Below, one piece after another: positions 19,067 to 27,748 of a stretch of DNA of 64,000 nucleotides (position 1 is the first letter of the stretch; each line of letters starts with the position of its first letter). A program made the translations under genes and the position numbers. The stretch lies in the NCBI GenBank assembly GCA_027488395.1, contig JAIYBT010000025.1, forward strand, positions 1 to 64,000. Direction: 5' to 3'. A model generated the notes under the pieces. That model did no database searches. It worked only from the letters and a program-made list of their open reading frames with translations, and was not told the DNA's origin. This DNA comes from Methylophilaceae bacterium (GTDB lineage Bacteria > Pseudomonadota > Gammaproteobacteria > Burkholderiales > Methylophilaceae).

Positions 19067-20140
19067 TTACTGTACCGCCATCATCGATGCGGGTAGCGTT
19101 GTATTTAAATCAAGATCAGCACCGCGATATGCTACTTCCTGTGTAGGCTCGTCAGCAATCACCGCATTTAAAATCGTTGTGGCTGGATTGGTCGCCAATA
19201 CTTGAGACAAAGCAATATAGGGCGTGGTTAATCTGGGATTAATTTCGACCACATATAACGCACCTTGGGGTGTCAAAATCACATCAGCCCCCCAATATCC
19301 AATCAATCCAGGGATCACCGTTTGTAACTGTTCAGCCAGCGTTTGCATCTGCGCATAATACTGTTTGGCGTGGTGAACGCCCGCCCCTCTAAATGTAAAT
19401 TGACCATGTTGTATTGAGATCGATTGTGTATTGACCGTCACCACCTGCACACCATGCGTTGTGGCTATCACACAAAAACTTAAGGCTTGTCCGACAATAT
19501 ACGGCTGTATCAAAAAGTTTGTCAGCGGAGTATGTAGCTGGATGCTCAGCACCTGCTGGGCTACATCGTGCGCCTCACAGTAAAACGTATCGATACAACC
19601 TGCGCCATCGTCAGGTTTTATCACCCATCCTTGTTGCCCCGCCATGTATGGAAGCGTGGCATGGTTTTCTAACCAATCGCTCACGAACACATGTGGGATA
19701 TTGAGAATACCCACCGAAGTACAGTAATCTGCCAACTGTGATTTGCTGGAACAAAGCGCGATAGCAGCCGCCGAACATCCAATCCATGGTATCCCCGCTT
19801 GATGCGCCAAGGCATGACACCGTGCCAATATGCCGTCGGTTTCAGGGGCAATGATCCAAACCGCATCAATTGTAGGATTTTGTAATTGAGACTGCCAAAT
19901 ATGCCAAGCGTCGTCACCAGGCTTGATAGCAACACTCTGGATTTGTCCATGTGTTGGCGGTGCTACACGCTCATCGTGGCTAGTGATACAATGCACGCCT
20001 GCTCGCGTCAGATCATTCAATAAAGCGTCGCGCATTAATTGACCTTCTTGAAGCAAGCTTTCTGGCAATTGTTCGTTTGCCAAACCGCCCGCACTGATAT
20101 ATTCGCAGACCCAAATGGTGAAACGAGTTTTATTTTGCAT
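19067..20140 (-). CDS. ATP-grasp ligase of the methylofuran/H4MPT cluster (MfnD-like)
   Basis: 357 residues from the ATG at 20140 (the frame is open 27 codons upstream, but MQNKTRFTIWVCEYISAGGL fits the family N-terminus). ATP-grasp features: WVIKPDDGAGC in the B domain, and the metal-binding VVEINPRLTTPY near the C-terminus. The related archaeal MfnD ligates glutamate to tyramine in methanofuran. In bacteria, where methylofuran carries polyglutamate and tyrosine, a glutamate-ligating role is plausible but unproven. First gene of the minus-strand run and head-to-head with the HisA-like gene. Confidence 0.75.
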   Translation of the reverse strand: MQNKTRFTIWVCEYISAGGLANEQLPESLLQEGQLMRDALLNDLTRAGVHCITSHDERVAPPTHGQIQSVAIKPGDDAWHIWQSQLQNPTIDAVWIIAPETDGILARCHALAHQAGIPWIGCSAAAIALCSSKSQLADYCTSVGILNIPHVFVSDWLENHATLPYMAGQQGWVIKPDDGAGCIDTFYCEAHDVAQQVLSIQLHTPLTNFLIQPYIVGQALSFCVIATTHGVQVVTVNTQSISIQHGQFTFRGAGVHHAKQYYAQMQTLAEQLQTVIPGLIGYWGADVILTPQGALYVVEINPRLTTPYIALSQVLATNPATTILNAVIADEPTQEVAYRGADLDLNTTLPASMMAVQ

Positions 20141-20857
20141 ATTATTCCCGTCATTGATCTCATGCATGGCATGGTGGTACAAGCCATCCAGGGCCAACGC
20201 AATCGGTATCTTCCCCTGCAATCTCAGTTAACAGCCAGTCATCAGTTAATCGATGTCGTGGCCGCTATTTTACAAGTTTATCCGTTTGACTGTGTATATA
20301 TTGCTGATCTCAACGCCATTATGCGCGATGCAGTTGTACCCGATCATCGCGCACTGATCGCGCACGCAATGCAGGCGTTTCCAGAGATAACTTGGTGGAT
20401 TGATCCTGGCGTATCCAAGGCCTCTGAAGCTTTGGCGTGGCAAGCTTTAGGCGTTAAGCTTGTGCTAGCCTCAGAAGCACAAACGAGCCTAGCAGACTAT
20501 CAAGCTTTACAAGACACGCTGACAACGCCAGTACTCTCTTTAGATTATTTTGCAGATGGTTTTCATGGGCCCGCAGCGCTGGATACTTCACCCAAACATT
20601 GGACACAACCCACTATTTTAATGAGCCTACCGCAAGTAGGCGCGCAACGTGGTCCAAATTTACCATTAATAAAACAGAAGCTTTATCAGCGCCCCGAACA
20701 CTCTTTTTATGCGGCTGGTGGCGTACGGCACCTAGAAGATATTGAAGCCTTACGACAACATGGAGCACAAGGCGTATTGATTGCCAGCGCACTCCATCAT
20801 GGCGGATTAAACAGCCAGTCATTGGCTGCGATTGCACATAAAAAAACCGGCAATTAG
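20135..20857 (+). CDS. HisA/HisF-related TIM-barrel protein of the C1 cofactor cluster
   Basis: 240 residues from a proposed TTG start at 20135. The first strand HIIPVIDLMHGMVVQA is the HisA-type beta-1, so the start cannot be later. The frame is also open back to a TTG at 20039. HisA-like repeats include VYIADLNAIM, LSLDYFADG and YAAGGVRHLEDIEAL. It belongs to the hisA/hisF-related family shared by methanogens and H4MPT-using methylotrophs, whose reaction I do not know. It is not histidine biosynthetic HisA by context: no other his genes are nearby. The last codons overlap a terminator. Confidence 0.75.
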   Translation: MHIIPVIDLMHGMVVQAIQGQRNRYLPLQSQLTASHQLIDVVAAILQVYPFDCVYIADLNAIMRDAVVPDHRALIAHAMQAFPEITWWIDPGVSKASEALAWQALGVKLVLASEAQTSLADYQALQDTLTTPVLSLDYFADGFHGPAALDTSPKHWTQPTILMSLPQVGAQRGPNLPLIKQKLYQRPEHSFYAAGGVRHLEDIEALRQHGAQGVLIASALHHGGLNSQSLAAIAHKKTGN

Positions 20858-20867
20858 CCGGTTTTTT
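20841..20867. terminator. Bidirectional terminator between HisA-like gene and hxlB
   Basis: AAAAAACCGGC-AATTA-GCCGGTTTTTT, a perfect stem with A/T tracts on both sides. It serves both convergent genes, and the stop codon of the plus-strand gene lies inside it. Confidence 0.88.
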
Positions 20868-20887
20868 ATACTTGATCAACGCAAGGC

Positions 20888-21424
20888 TTATTCCAAATTG
20901 GCGTGCAGTGCGCGCATGCCTTCTTCAGTCAATCCCTTCGCATGTATCAGCTCAGAAATGGCACCTTCTAAGAACACCAAGGTAGACAATTCAAATTGTC
21001 CACCCATTGGCATCCCTTTCACTAATGGGAAGCTGTCATCTTGACCCACTTGAATCACTAAATCAGCCACGTCTGCCATTGCAGAGGTTTTTTTCATTGA
21101 AATCACGACCAGTTTGGCACCCACTTCTTTGGCTTTTTTCACAAAAGGCAGTAAGGTGGCAGTGCCGCCTGAACCAGATACCAGCACCAATAAATCACCC
21201 GCTTTAATCGCTGGGGTAACCACTTCGCCGATCATATATACACTGTACCCAGAGTGCACCAAGCGCATCGCAAAAAAACGTGAGACTAATAATGAACGTC
21301 CTGCACCACCGATAAAAGTAGAACCCGCTTCTTCAACCAATTTCAATAATTGGGCAGCTTTAGTTTTGTCGGTCACGTCTAAAATACGTTTTAAATTATC
21401 TAAAATAAATTGTTGATGATCCAT
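20888..21424 (-). CDS. hxlB: 6-phospho-3-hexuloisomerase
   Basis: RuMP pathway enzyme converting D-arabino-hex-3-ulose 6-phosphate to fructose 6-phosphate. 178 residues made of one SIS domain: FIGGAGRSLLVSRFFAMRL (sugar-phosphate binding), DLLVLVSGSGGTATLLP, then the C-terminal helix with EGMRALHANLE. Located downstream of Hps but separated by a strong terminator at 21503-21538, so it may be expressed from readthrough or its own promoter. Confidence 0.95.
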   Translation of the reverse strand: MDHQQFILDNLKRILDVTDKTKAAQLLKLVEEAGSTFIGGAGRSLLVSRFFAMRLVHSGYSVYMIGEVVTPAIKAGDLLVLVSGSGGTATLLPFVKKAKEVGAKLVVISMKKTSAMADVADLVIQVGQDDSFPLVKGMPMGGQFELSTLVFLEGAISELIHAKGLTEEGMRALHANLE

Positions 21425-21502
21425 TTGAATGTCCTATCCATAGCAAAAACTTAAAAATTAATACGTGCTGAACAACGTTGCTCGATCACGTAACACGTGA
21501 AT

Positions 21503-21538
21503 AAAAAAACCCGACGCATTACTGAGTCGGGTTTTTTT
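21503..21538 (-). terminator. Intrinsic terminator between hxlA and hxlB
   Basis: AAAAAAACCCGAC and GTCGGGTTTTTTT form a strong stem around a 10-nt loop, with T-runs on both strands. It lies 41 bases after the hxlA stop and 79 bases before the hxlB start, so it probably sets a higher hxlA:hxlB ratio. Confidence 0.85.
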
Positions 21539-21578
21539 GTCTCGCTAATCAATAATTGCTTATTGATGCTTAAAAAAA

Positions 21579-22211
21579 TTAAGCGTGAGCGATAGCAGTG
21601 ATTTCAGCAGCAGCAGCAGCTGGATCAGCAGCGCCGTAGATAGCAGCACCAGCCACAATGATAGTCGCGCCGGCATCACGTACTTGAGCAGCAGTAGCCG
21701 CTTTTACGCCACCAGCAACAGAGATGTCAACACCTAAGTTCAATGCAGCAACAGCAGCTAAGTCAGCAAAAGGCGTTTGACCAGCAGCTTGTTGGTCCAA
21801 ACCAGTGTGAATACCGATGATGTGAGCACCAGCAGCAGCAACTTCTTTTGTTTTTGCAACTTTGTCTTCAACGCTGATCAAGTCAACTTGGGCTTTTTTG
21901 CCGTATTTGTTTGCAGCTTTGATTACGCCTTTGATTGTACCGATATCAGATACGCCCAACACGACGCAGATATCTGCACCAGCTTTGTAGAATGGCTCTG
22001 ATTCGTACTCACCAGCATCCATTGTTTTCAAGTCAACTAAGATTTTGTTGTTTGGGAACTTAGCACGTAATGTTTCCAACAATTTGATACCGTTGTGCTT
22101 AATGCATGGGGTACCGATTTCTAAGATGTCAACGTGTGGGGCAACTTTTTCTGCTAAAGCAATGGTTGCGTCAAAATCTAATGAGTCTAATGCCATTTGA
22201 GTTAATGCCAT
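21579..22211 (-). CDS. hxlA: 3-hexulose-6-phosphate synthase
   Basis: Key RuMP pathway enzyme: condenses formaldehyde with ribulose 5-phosphate. 210 residues of the KDPG/OMP decarboxylase-like TIM barrel: DILEIGTPCIKHNG, the metal-binding ILVDLKTMDAGEYE, HTGLDQQAAGQTPF, and VAGGVKAAT phosphate site. The ATG at 22211 has GGAG 6 bases upstream; an upstream TTG overlaps that site and is rejected. C-terminus is Ala-rich. A near-consensus promoter lies 70 bases upstream, consistent with very high expression in RuMP methylotrophs. Confidence 0.97.
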   Translation of the reverse strand: MALTQMALDSLDFDATIALAEKVAPHVDILEIGTPCIKHNGIKLLETLRAKFPNNKILVDLKTMDAGEYESEPFYKAGADICVVLGVSDIGTIKGVIKAANKYGKKAQVDLISVEDKVAKTKEVAAAGAHIIGIHTGLDQQAAGQTPFADLAAVAALNLGVDISVAGGVKAATAAQVRDAGATIIVAGAAIYGAADPAAAAAEITAIAHA

Positions 22212-22280
22212 GTTTTTCTCCAAAAATGTTAAGTTTCTAAATGCTATTGCTAGCTTACTACCAATTCAAACTGGTCGCCT

Positions 22281-22309
22281 ATAGTAAGGGTACAGTCAAA
22301 ATAAGTCAA
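22281..22309 (-). promoter_or_regulatory. Sigma-70 promoter of hxlA
   Basis: Minus strand: TTGACT (22304-22309), 17-bp spacer, TACTAT (22281-22286). A second TTGACT lies 10 bp further in (22294-22299), one helical turn away. It gives a leader of about 60 nt. Confidence 0.75.
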
Positions 22310-22343
22310 TGTGGCAGGACAAATTGCACCCTGTCTTTGTTAG

Positions 22344-22368
22344 GCAATGCGCCATCACAACGCATTGC
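22344..22368 (-). other. Hairpin in the transaldolase-hxlA gap
   Basis: GCAATGCG-9 nt-CGCATTGC, a perfect 8-bp stem 18 bases after the transaldolase stop. It has no T-run on the minus strand, so it is either a weak or factor-assisted terminator or a 3' stabilising hairpin. Confidence 0.45.
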
Positions 22369-22385
22369 ATTTTCTCATTTAATTA

Positions 22386-23339
22386 TTACAGTTTTGCGGC
22401 TAAAGCAGCTTCTAATTTATTTTGATCTGCAACAAAACCACGAATACCTTCCGCCAATTTTTCGGTCGCCATTGGATCTTGATTGAGTTCAAAACGGAAT
22501 TCTGCTTCAGTCATTTTGGCAGGCGCTTCTTTGGTTTTTCCACCATCTTTAAGCACTTGTACCAAAGTACCTTCAGTGGCTGCTAAATCTTGCAACAGGT
22601 TTGGGGACACTGTTAAACGGTCACAACCAGCCAATGCAATCAGTTCGCCTGTGTTACGGAAAGAAGCACCCATAACCACGGTTTTGTAACCGTGCTCTTT
22701 GTAATACTGATAAATTGCACGCACTGACACAACACCTGGATCGGTTTCTTGTGTGTAGTTTTCAGTTGGATGTTTGGCTTTATACCAATCTAGGATACGG
22801 CCAACAAACGGTGAAATCAAAAACACGCCTGCTTCAGCACATGCACGGGCTTGACCAAAACCAAACAACAAGGTCAGGTTACATTGGATGCCTTCTTTTT
22901 CAAGAATTTCACCCGCTTTGATACCTTCCCAAGTGGATGCCAATTTAATCAATACGCGATCTTTACTGATGCCAGATTCTTCGTATAGTTTAATTAATTT
23001 ACGGCCTTTAGCTACCATGGCGTCTAAATCAAATGACAAACGCGCATCCACTTCAGTCGAAATACGACCAGGGACTTCTTTGGTAATTTCAGCACCAATC
23101 AACACAGCTAATTTATCGGCAGCATTATCGATTTGTTGGGCTTTTGAACCGCCTTGTGCTTTTGCGTAAGCAATCGCAGTTTCAATCAAGGGCGCATATT
23201 GTGGAATTTGACTGGCTTTTAACACTAAAGAAGGATTAGTGGTTGCATCCACTGGTTTAACGCTTTTGATTGCCTCAACATCACCAGTATCAGCAACGAT
23301 TGTTGTCATTGCCTTCAACTGGTCTAATAAATTTGCCAT
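22386..23339 (-). CDS. tal: Transaldolase (TalB type)
   Basis: Transfers a dihydroxyacetone unit between sugar phosphates; in RuMP methylotrophs it rebuilds ribulose 5-phosphate. 317 residues, the TalB length. The Schiff-base Lys is in [12 protein letters not shown], with [13 protein letters not shown] near the N-terminus, [18 protein letters not shown], and [12 protein letters not shown]. It precedes hxlA in the same direction, so the two may be partly co-transcribed. A perfect TATAAT (minus strand, 23406-23411) lies upstream, but its -35 is poor. Confidence 0.96.
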   Translation of the reverse strand: MANLLDQLKAMTTIVADTGDVEAIKSVKPVDATTNPSLVLKASQIPQYAPLIETAIAYAKAQGGSKAQQIDNAADKLAVLIGAEITKEVPGRISTEVDARLSFDLDAMVAKGRKLIKLYEESGISKDRVLIKLASTWEGIKAGEILEKEGIQCNLTLLFGFGQARACAEAGVFLISPFVGRILDWYKAKHPTENYTQETDPGVVSVRAIYQYYKEHGYKTVVMGASFRNTGELIALAGCDRLTVSPNLLQDLAATEGTLVQVLKDGGKTKEAPAKMTEAEFRFELNQDPMATEKLAEGIRGFVADQNKLEAALAAKL

Positions 23340-23618
23340 GTGTTTGCTCCTGATAATATGTTTGCAAATAACGTTTACGATAGGTCATACAAAAAAACTT
23401 GCCGCATTATAACTGAATTTGAACAACAAAGTGAATTGCAAAATGGCATCCTTGATGATGCACCAGCGGCCTTTAATTGCTATCCATTATGTATTTAGTG
23501 ATGTTAAATCAATACATTAGATTTATTATTTAATCAATAAACGAGATATCAGCCTTTGCAAAGTGCTGGTTTTAAGGCAAAATAGTCGGTTTTCTAAGCG
23601 CTTGAATTCGAACAGGAT

Positions 23619-24770
23619 ATGGGCTCTGTCACACGTTTAATTACTGAAGTATCGCCATCGCCATGTCCACAGTTACCTGTTGAGTGGTACCTCAGCCCTG
23701 AACTATACGCATTAGAACAAAGCCATTTGTTCACGATGCTCCCCCAATATATTGGTCACGAGAAAATGGTCCCGCAAGCTGGCGATTACCATGTGATTGA
23801 TTGGATGCATCAAGCCAAAACGCTGGTCAATCAACAAGGCAACATTACGTTACTCAGTAACGTATGTCGCCATCGACAGGCACTCATGCTCACTGGCCAA
23901 GGCAATACACAACATATTGTTTGTCCGTTACATCGATGGACCTACGACTTAAAAGGTCAATTGCTCGGCGCACCGCACTTTGAAGAAACGCCGTGTTTAC
24001 ACCTAGAACATACCGCACTGACCCATTGGCAAGGATTATTGTTTTCAGCGCCGCATAACCCCACCACGACCCACACCTCCGACATTGGCAGCATGCTTAA
24101 ACAGTTAGGCTGTAAGCAAGCATTTGACTTTACCAATTACCACTTTCAACGGTCGATGGTGGATGAATACGCTTTCAATTGGAAAACATTTATTGAGGTA
24201 TATCTTGAAGATTACCATGTAGGACCCTTTCATCCTGGCCTAAATCAGTTTGTTGATTGCGCAGAGTTACATTGGGAGTTTGGTGAGCATTACAGCGTGC
24301 AAACGGTGGGTTACAAGCCTCAAACTGGCTATGCTCTCTCACCCACCTATAAACGATGGCAACAAGCTGTAAGTGATTATCAAAATGGCAACACGCCGCC
24401 ACATGGCGCAATTTGGTTTGTCATGTATCCATTCTTGATGATCGAGTGGTATCCAAATGTTTTGGTGGTTTCTCATTTAATCCCGACTGGGCCAGCATCT
24501 TGTAAAAATGTCGTTGAGTTTTACTACCCTGAAGATATTGCATTGTTTGAACAAGCCTACATGGATGCGCAACAAGCGGCATACTTAGAAACAGCCATTG
24601 AAGATCAAGAAATTTGTCAGCGTATGCATGATGGTCGTAAGGCATTGTTTCAACTAGGCAAAGATGAGCGTGGTCCATATCAACACCCGATGGAAACTGG
24701 TCTTGCACATTTTCATCGTTGGTATCGTCAACAGATGGAAGTCCACCTTCCAGACCACCTTACCCGTTGA
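23619..24770 (+). CDS. Rieske-type non-heme iron oxygenase, alpha subunit
   Basis: 383 residues. N-terminal Rieske [2Fe-2S] domain with Cys83-x-His85 (NVCRHRQ) and Cys102-x2-His105 (VCPLHRW). The catalytic domain contains the iron site EDYHVGPFH (Asp198, His200, His205). The family hydroxylates or demethylates aromatic or quaternary amine substrates, using electrons from a separate reductase. No reductase or ferredoxin gene is nearby, so the substrate cannot be named. It is followed 15 bases later by an EamA transporter. Start has AGGA close upstream. Confidence 0.85.
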   Translation: MGSVTRLITEVSPSPCPQLPVEWYLSPELYALEQSHLFTMLPQYIGHEKMVPQAGDYHVIDWMHQAKTLVNQQGNITLLSNVCRHRQALMLTGQGNTQHIVCPLHRWTYDLKGQLLGAPHFEETPCLHLEHTALTHWQGLLFSAPHNPTTTHTSDIGSMLKQLGCKQAFDFTNYHFQRSMVDEYAFNWKTFIEVYLEDYHVGPFHPGLNQFVDCAELHWEFGEHYSVQTVGYKPQTGYALSPTYKRWQQAVSDYQNGNTPPHGAIWFVMYPFLMIEWYPNVLVVSHLIPTGPASCKNVVEFYYPEDIALFEQAYMDAQQAAYLETAIEDQEICQRMHDGRKALFQLGKDERGPYQHPMETGLAHFHRWYRQQMEVHLPDHLTR

Positions 24771-24785
24771 CCGTAGGCGCATACC

Positions 24786-25676
24786 TTGCCTATCAATTCA
24801 GCACGCACATGGCAATTAGGCAGCTTGTGGATGTTGATTGCAGGCTTTGGCTTTGCGACGATGGGCGCGTTTGTTAAACAAGGCGCCCAATTTTTTTCAC
24901 CGGCTGAACTGGTGTTTTATCGCTCAATCGTTGGCTTAATCAGCATTTCTATCGTGGTATGGGTGCAAAAAAAATCCTTAAAAACACCCGTACTTGGCAA
25001 ACAACTGGCCCGTGCCATCATCGGCTTTGTTGCATTGATTTTATTTTTTTATGCCATTAGCCAGTTACCGCTCGCCACTGCAATCACGCTGAATTACACC
25101 TCACCGATGTTTTTAGCACTGCTCATTCCATGGTGCTTGAAACAAGAACATATGCGTCAACGCAAACAACAACGTTACTTAATCTTATATATGTTGATTG
25201 GGTTTGTCGGCGTCATATTATTAATACAACCAGTGTGGACGATCGCGTCATGGCCTGCTCTCTGTATCGGTGTATTGTCTGGCCTAGGGGCTGCTTTCGC
25301 TTACATACATGTCAAACAATTGGGCAATTTAGGCGAGCCTGATTGGCGGACGGTGTTTTACTTCACAGCGGTTTGCAGCCTTGGCAGCGGTCTATGGATG
25401 CTACAAGGCCACTGTTCACCACTGACTTGGACCCAGCTACCCCTACTGCTGGGCCTAGGCGTTTCTGCAACGCTGAGTCAACTCGCGATGACCCGCGCCT
25501 ACCGTACTGGACACACCCTCACTGTGGCCACCTTGGCATACAGTACGGTGATATTTGCTACATTGATTGGCGTGGTGATATGGCATGAACACCTCAGCAC
25601 CATTGAATTGGCAGGCATGCTCTTCATCATGATCAGTGGCGTGATCAGCACCCGCGCCACAGCAACCCACTCCTGA
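24786..25676 (+). CDS. EamA/DMT-family membrane transporter
   Basis: 296 residues with about ten hydrophobic helices in two EamA repeats (for example GFATMGAFVKQGA, LNYTSPMFLALLIPW, and the second repeat around LGLGVSATLSQLAMTRAYRTG). Family members export metabolites or amino acids. It starts with TTG at 24786; an in-frame ATG at 24831 (residue 16) would cut into the first helix. It lies 15 bases after the Rieske oxygenase gene and probably in the same transcript; a substrate or product link between them is speculative. Confidence 0.85.
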   Translation: MPINSARTWQLGSLWMLIAGFGFATMGAFVKQGAQFFSPAELVFYRSIVGLISISIVVWVQKKSLKTPVLGKQLARAIIGFVALILFFYAISQLPLATAITLNYTSPMFLALLIPWCLKQEHMRQRKQQRYLILYMLIGFVGVILLIQPVWTIASWPALCIGVLSGLGAAFAYIHVKQLGNLGEPDWRTVFYFTAVCSLGSGLWMLQGHCSPLTWTQLPLLLGLGVSATLSQLAMTRAYRTGHTLTVATLAYSTVIFATLIGVVIWHEHLSTIELAGMLFIMISGVISTRATATHS

Positions 25677-25682
25677 TGACGG

Positions 25683-26321
25683 CTAAGGCTCCAACAAACC
25701 ACAGCGCATGGCAATCAGCGCAATTTCGGCAGAGTTTTGTGCGTTGAGCTTTTGTTTGATGTTATAGAGATGCGTGCCCACCGTCCTAGGACTTAAGAAT
25801 AAGGTTTCTGCGATTTCGTTGGTTGATTTACCTCGCGCGAGCGACATAAACACCTCAAATTCACGCTCACTCAGGACATCGACTGGGTTTTCTTCGCCGG
25901 AGAGCTGCTGAATTGCCATTTGTTGTGCGACACCCGCTTCAATGTATTTTTTACCATTGGCCACACTGCGAATTGCCTTAATCAATTCCTCTGCAGCACT
26001 GCGCTTGGTCACATACCCCATCGCGCCAGCATTTAATACACGTTTAGGATGCACAGAATCTTCATGCGCAGACAACACTAAAATGCGGGCATGACTGTCT
26101 TTGGCCAAAATCCGCTCGATGGCCTCCATACCACCGATACCAGGCATGGTAATGTCCATCACCACCACTTGTGGCTGATGCTCCACATACGCACGGATGG
26201 CCGCTTCGCCACTTTCCGCTTCGGCAATCACTTTGATATCCTGGTCAGATTCAAGCAACATTTTGAATCCCATCCGAACCACCGCATGGTCATCGACTAA
26301 CATCACACTAATTGCACTCAT
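25683..26321 (-). CDS. NarL/UhpA-family response regulator
   Basis: 212 residues: receiver domain with Asp56 as phosphoacceptor (VVVMDITMPG), acidic pair DD at 10-11 and Lys in VTKRSAAEELI, then a LuxR-type helix-turn-helix (LSEREFEVFMSLARGKSTNEIAETLFLSPRTV region, written here only in part). It is a DNA-binding transcription regulator. Its start overlaps the kinase stop by 4 bases, so the two form a two-component pair. Target genes are not evident; the EamA/Rieske genes converge with it. Confidence 0.92.
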   Translation of the reverse strand: MSAISVMLVDDHAVVRMGFKMLLESDQDIKVIAEAESGEAAIRAYVEHQPQVVVMDITMPGIGGMEAIERILAKDSHARILVLSAHEDSVHPKRVLNAGAMGYVTKRSAAEELIKAIRSVANGKKYIEAGVAQQMAIQQLSGEENPVDVLSEREFEVFMSLARGKSTNEIAETLFLSPRTVGTHLYNIKQKLNAQNSAEIALIAMRCGLLEP

Positions 26322-27676
26322 GTATTCCCTTTATTTTCTGTTGTCTCTGACAATGGCAATTGGATATCCAAACGCGTGCCATTGCTGCCTTTTTCTAACG
26401 ATGTGACTGTAAATTGACCATGTAACGCTTGCACGCGTTCGCGCATGCCTAGCAGACCAAAATGTTGTGTTTGATCAACAGCGCACATATCCATGCCAAT
26501 GCCATCATCTTGAATGGTCAAACTTAAATGCGTAGCAGTGCCAGCCAAACCCACCGTGATTGTTGACGCTTGTGCGTGCTTAATTGCATTGTTAACCGCT
26601 TCTTGCACAATCCGGTAAAGGTTAATGTTGACGTTTTCACCCATGGGTAAAAAACTGCCCGTTAACTGCAAACTTATTTCAATGCTTGGATGCTGCGTCT
26701 GATAATTGGCCACCATGTCGCGCAATGTTTCGATCAGGCCCATATTATCCATGGCAGCAGGCCGCAATTGACGAATAATATTGTGCATACCGTCATAAAT
26801 ATGATTGGCTGCCGCCACAATGGTTTGTGCATTGGCTGCAATATCGGGAGTCTTGTCTTTGGTTTTATTCACAATTGCGACGGCAAAGGTTTTAATTGCT
26901 GTTACATATTGCCCCAACTCATCGTGCAATTCACGCGCAAGGCTACGCCGCTCGTCTTCGATGTGCTGCTGTATCAGCTGGGTGAGATGACGACTTTCCT
27001 CTAACTGACGTTCCGCATCTAATGAAACGGCCATTTGATTGAGGCTAATCCCAATCCGATCAAATTCAGGCAACGAAAATCTTGGTAACCGCGTGGTCAG
27101 ATCACCCTGTTCGATTTGATTAATCCCGCGCAATATGTGGCGTACAGGGCGCAGCGCATGACTAAGCAAGCCATACACCAATAAATTAAGTAACACAAAA
27201 AATCCCACACCGATCAGCATCAGTTGTCTAAATCCAGACCAAGCTTCACGCACAGAACCATCTGCACTCGAAGTAACAATCAACGTACCAAAGCGAATAC
27301 GACGGGTCACCACCTCGGTTTTTGGCGCAACTAAACGGGTAAACCATTGCGGGGGAATCACTTCAGTTTTAAAGGTGGATACTGGGGAAACATACAACGG
27401 GGTGTGATAGTAATCGTACAACTCAATGCGACTGCTGCGCACATAGCCTAGCGATTTTAGAAAATCTTGCAATACAAAGTGGGTTGGGCCAAGACTGGGG
27501 TTGATGGCAGAACTGATGATCACAGTATCCAACAATTGCACCGTGACCCGCATGGCAGCCTCTACCCGCTCTCGGATACTGTCTTTAGTATCGCGCACCA
27601 ACACTGCACCAGCAGCCAGCAAAAAGGCTAGCGAAAGCATGGTGACCAGTAAATTCAAACGAAAGCGTAAACTCAT
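26318..27676 (-). CDS. NarX/UhpB-type sensor histidine kinase
   Basis: Membrane sensor kinase, 452 residues from the ATG at 27676; a GTG at 27721 would add 15 residues. First membrane helix about 8-30, a periplasmic region of ~130 residues with no recognised sensor fold, second helix about 155-175, HAMP domain, then HisKA_3 dimerisation domain with the phospho-His in RELHDELGQY, and a HATPase domain (EAVNNAIKHA, DDGIGMD, GLLGMRERV). It is partnered with the response regulator that overlaps it. Signal unknown. Confidence 0.9.
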   Translation of the reverse strand: MSLRFRLNLLVTMLSLAFLLAAGAVLVRDTKDSIRERVEAAMRVTVQLLDTVIISSAINPSLGPTHFVLQDFLKSLGYVRSSRIELYDYYHTPLYVSPVSTFKTEVIPPQWFTRLVAPKTEVVTRRIRFGTLIVTSSADGSVREAWSGFRQLMLIGVGFFVLLNLLVYGLLSHALRPVRHILRGINQIEQGDLTTRLPRFSLPEFDRIGISLNQMAVSLDAERQLEESRHLTQLIQQHIEDERRSLARELHDELGQYVTAIKTFAVAIVNKTKDKTPDIAANAQTIVAAANHIYDGMHNIIRQLRPAAMDNMGLIETLRDMVANYQTQHPSIEISLQLTGSFLPMGENVNINLYRIVQEAVNNAIKHAQASTITVGLAGTATHLSLTIQDDGIGMDMCAVDQTQHFGLLGMRERVQALHGQFTVTSLEKGSNGTRLDIQLPLSETTENKGNT

Positions 27677-27748
27677 GGGGAAAGACAATGACACAGAATC
27701 CACATTAAACGCGATGCGCACAAAGCATGACAGCGTAAAATCATTAAA

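Noticed and set aside
20039-20134. N-terminal extension of the HisA-like protein
   Set aside because: It precedes the first beta strand of the barrel, starts with TTG and lies antisense inside the ATP-grasp coding region; the TTG at 20135 fits the fold better, though not proven.
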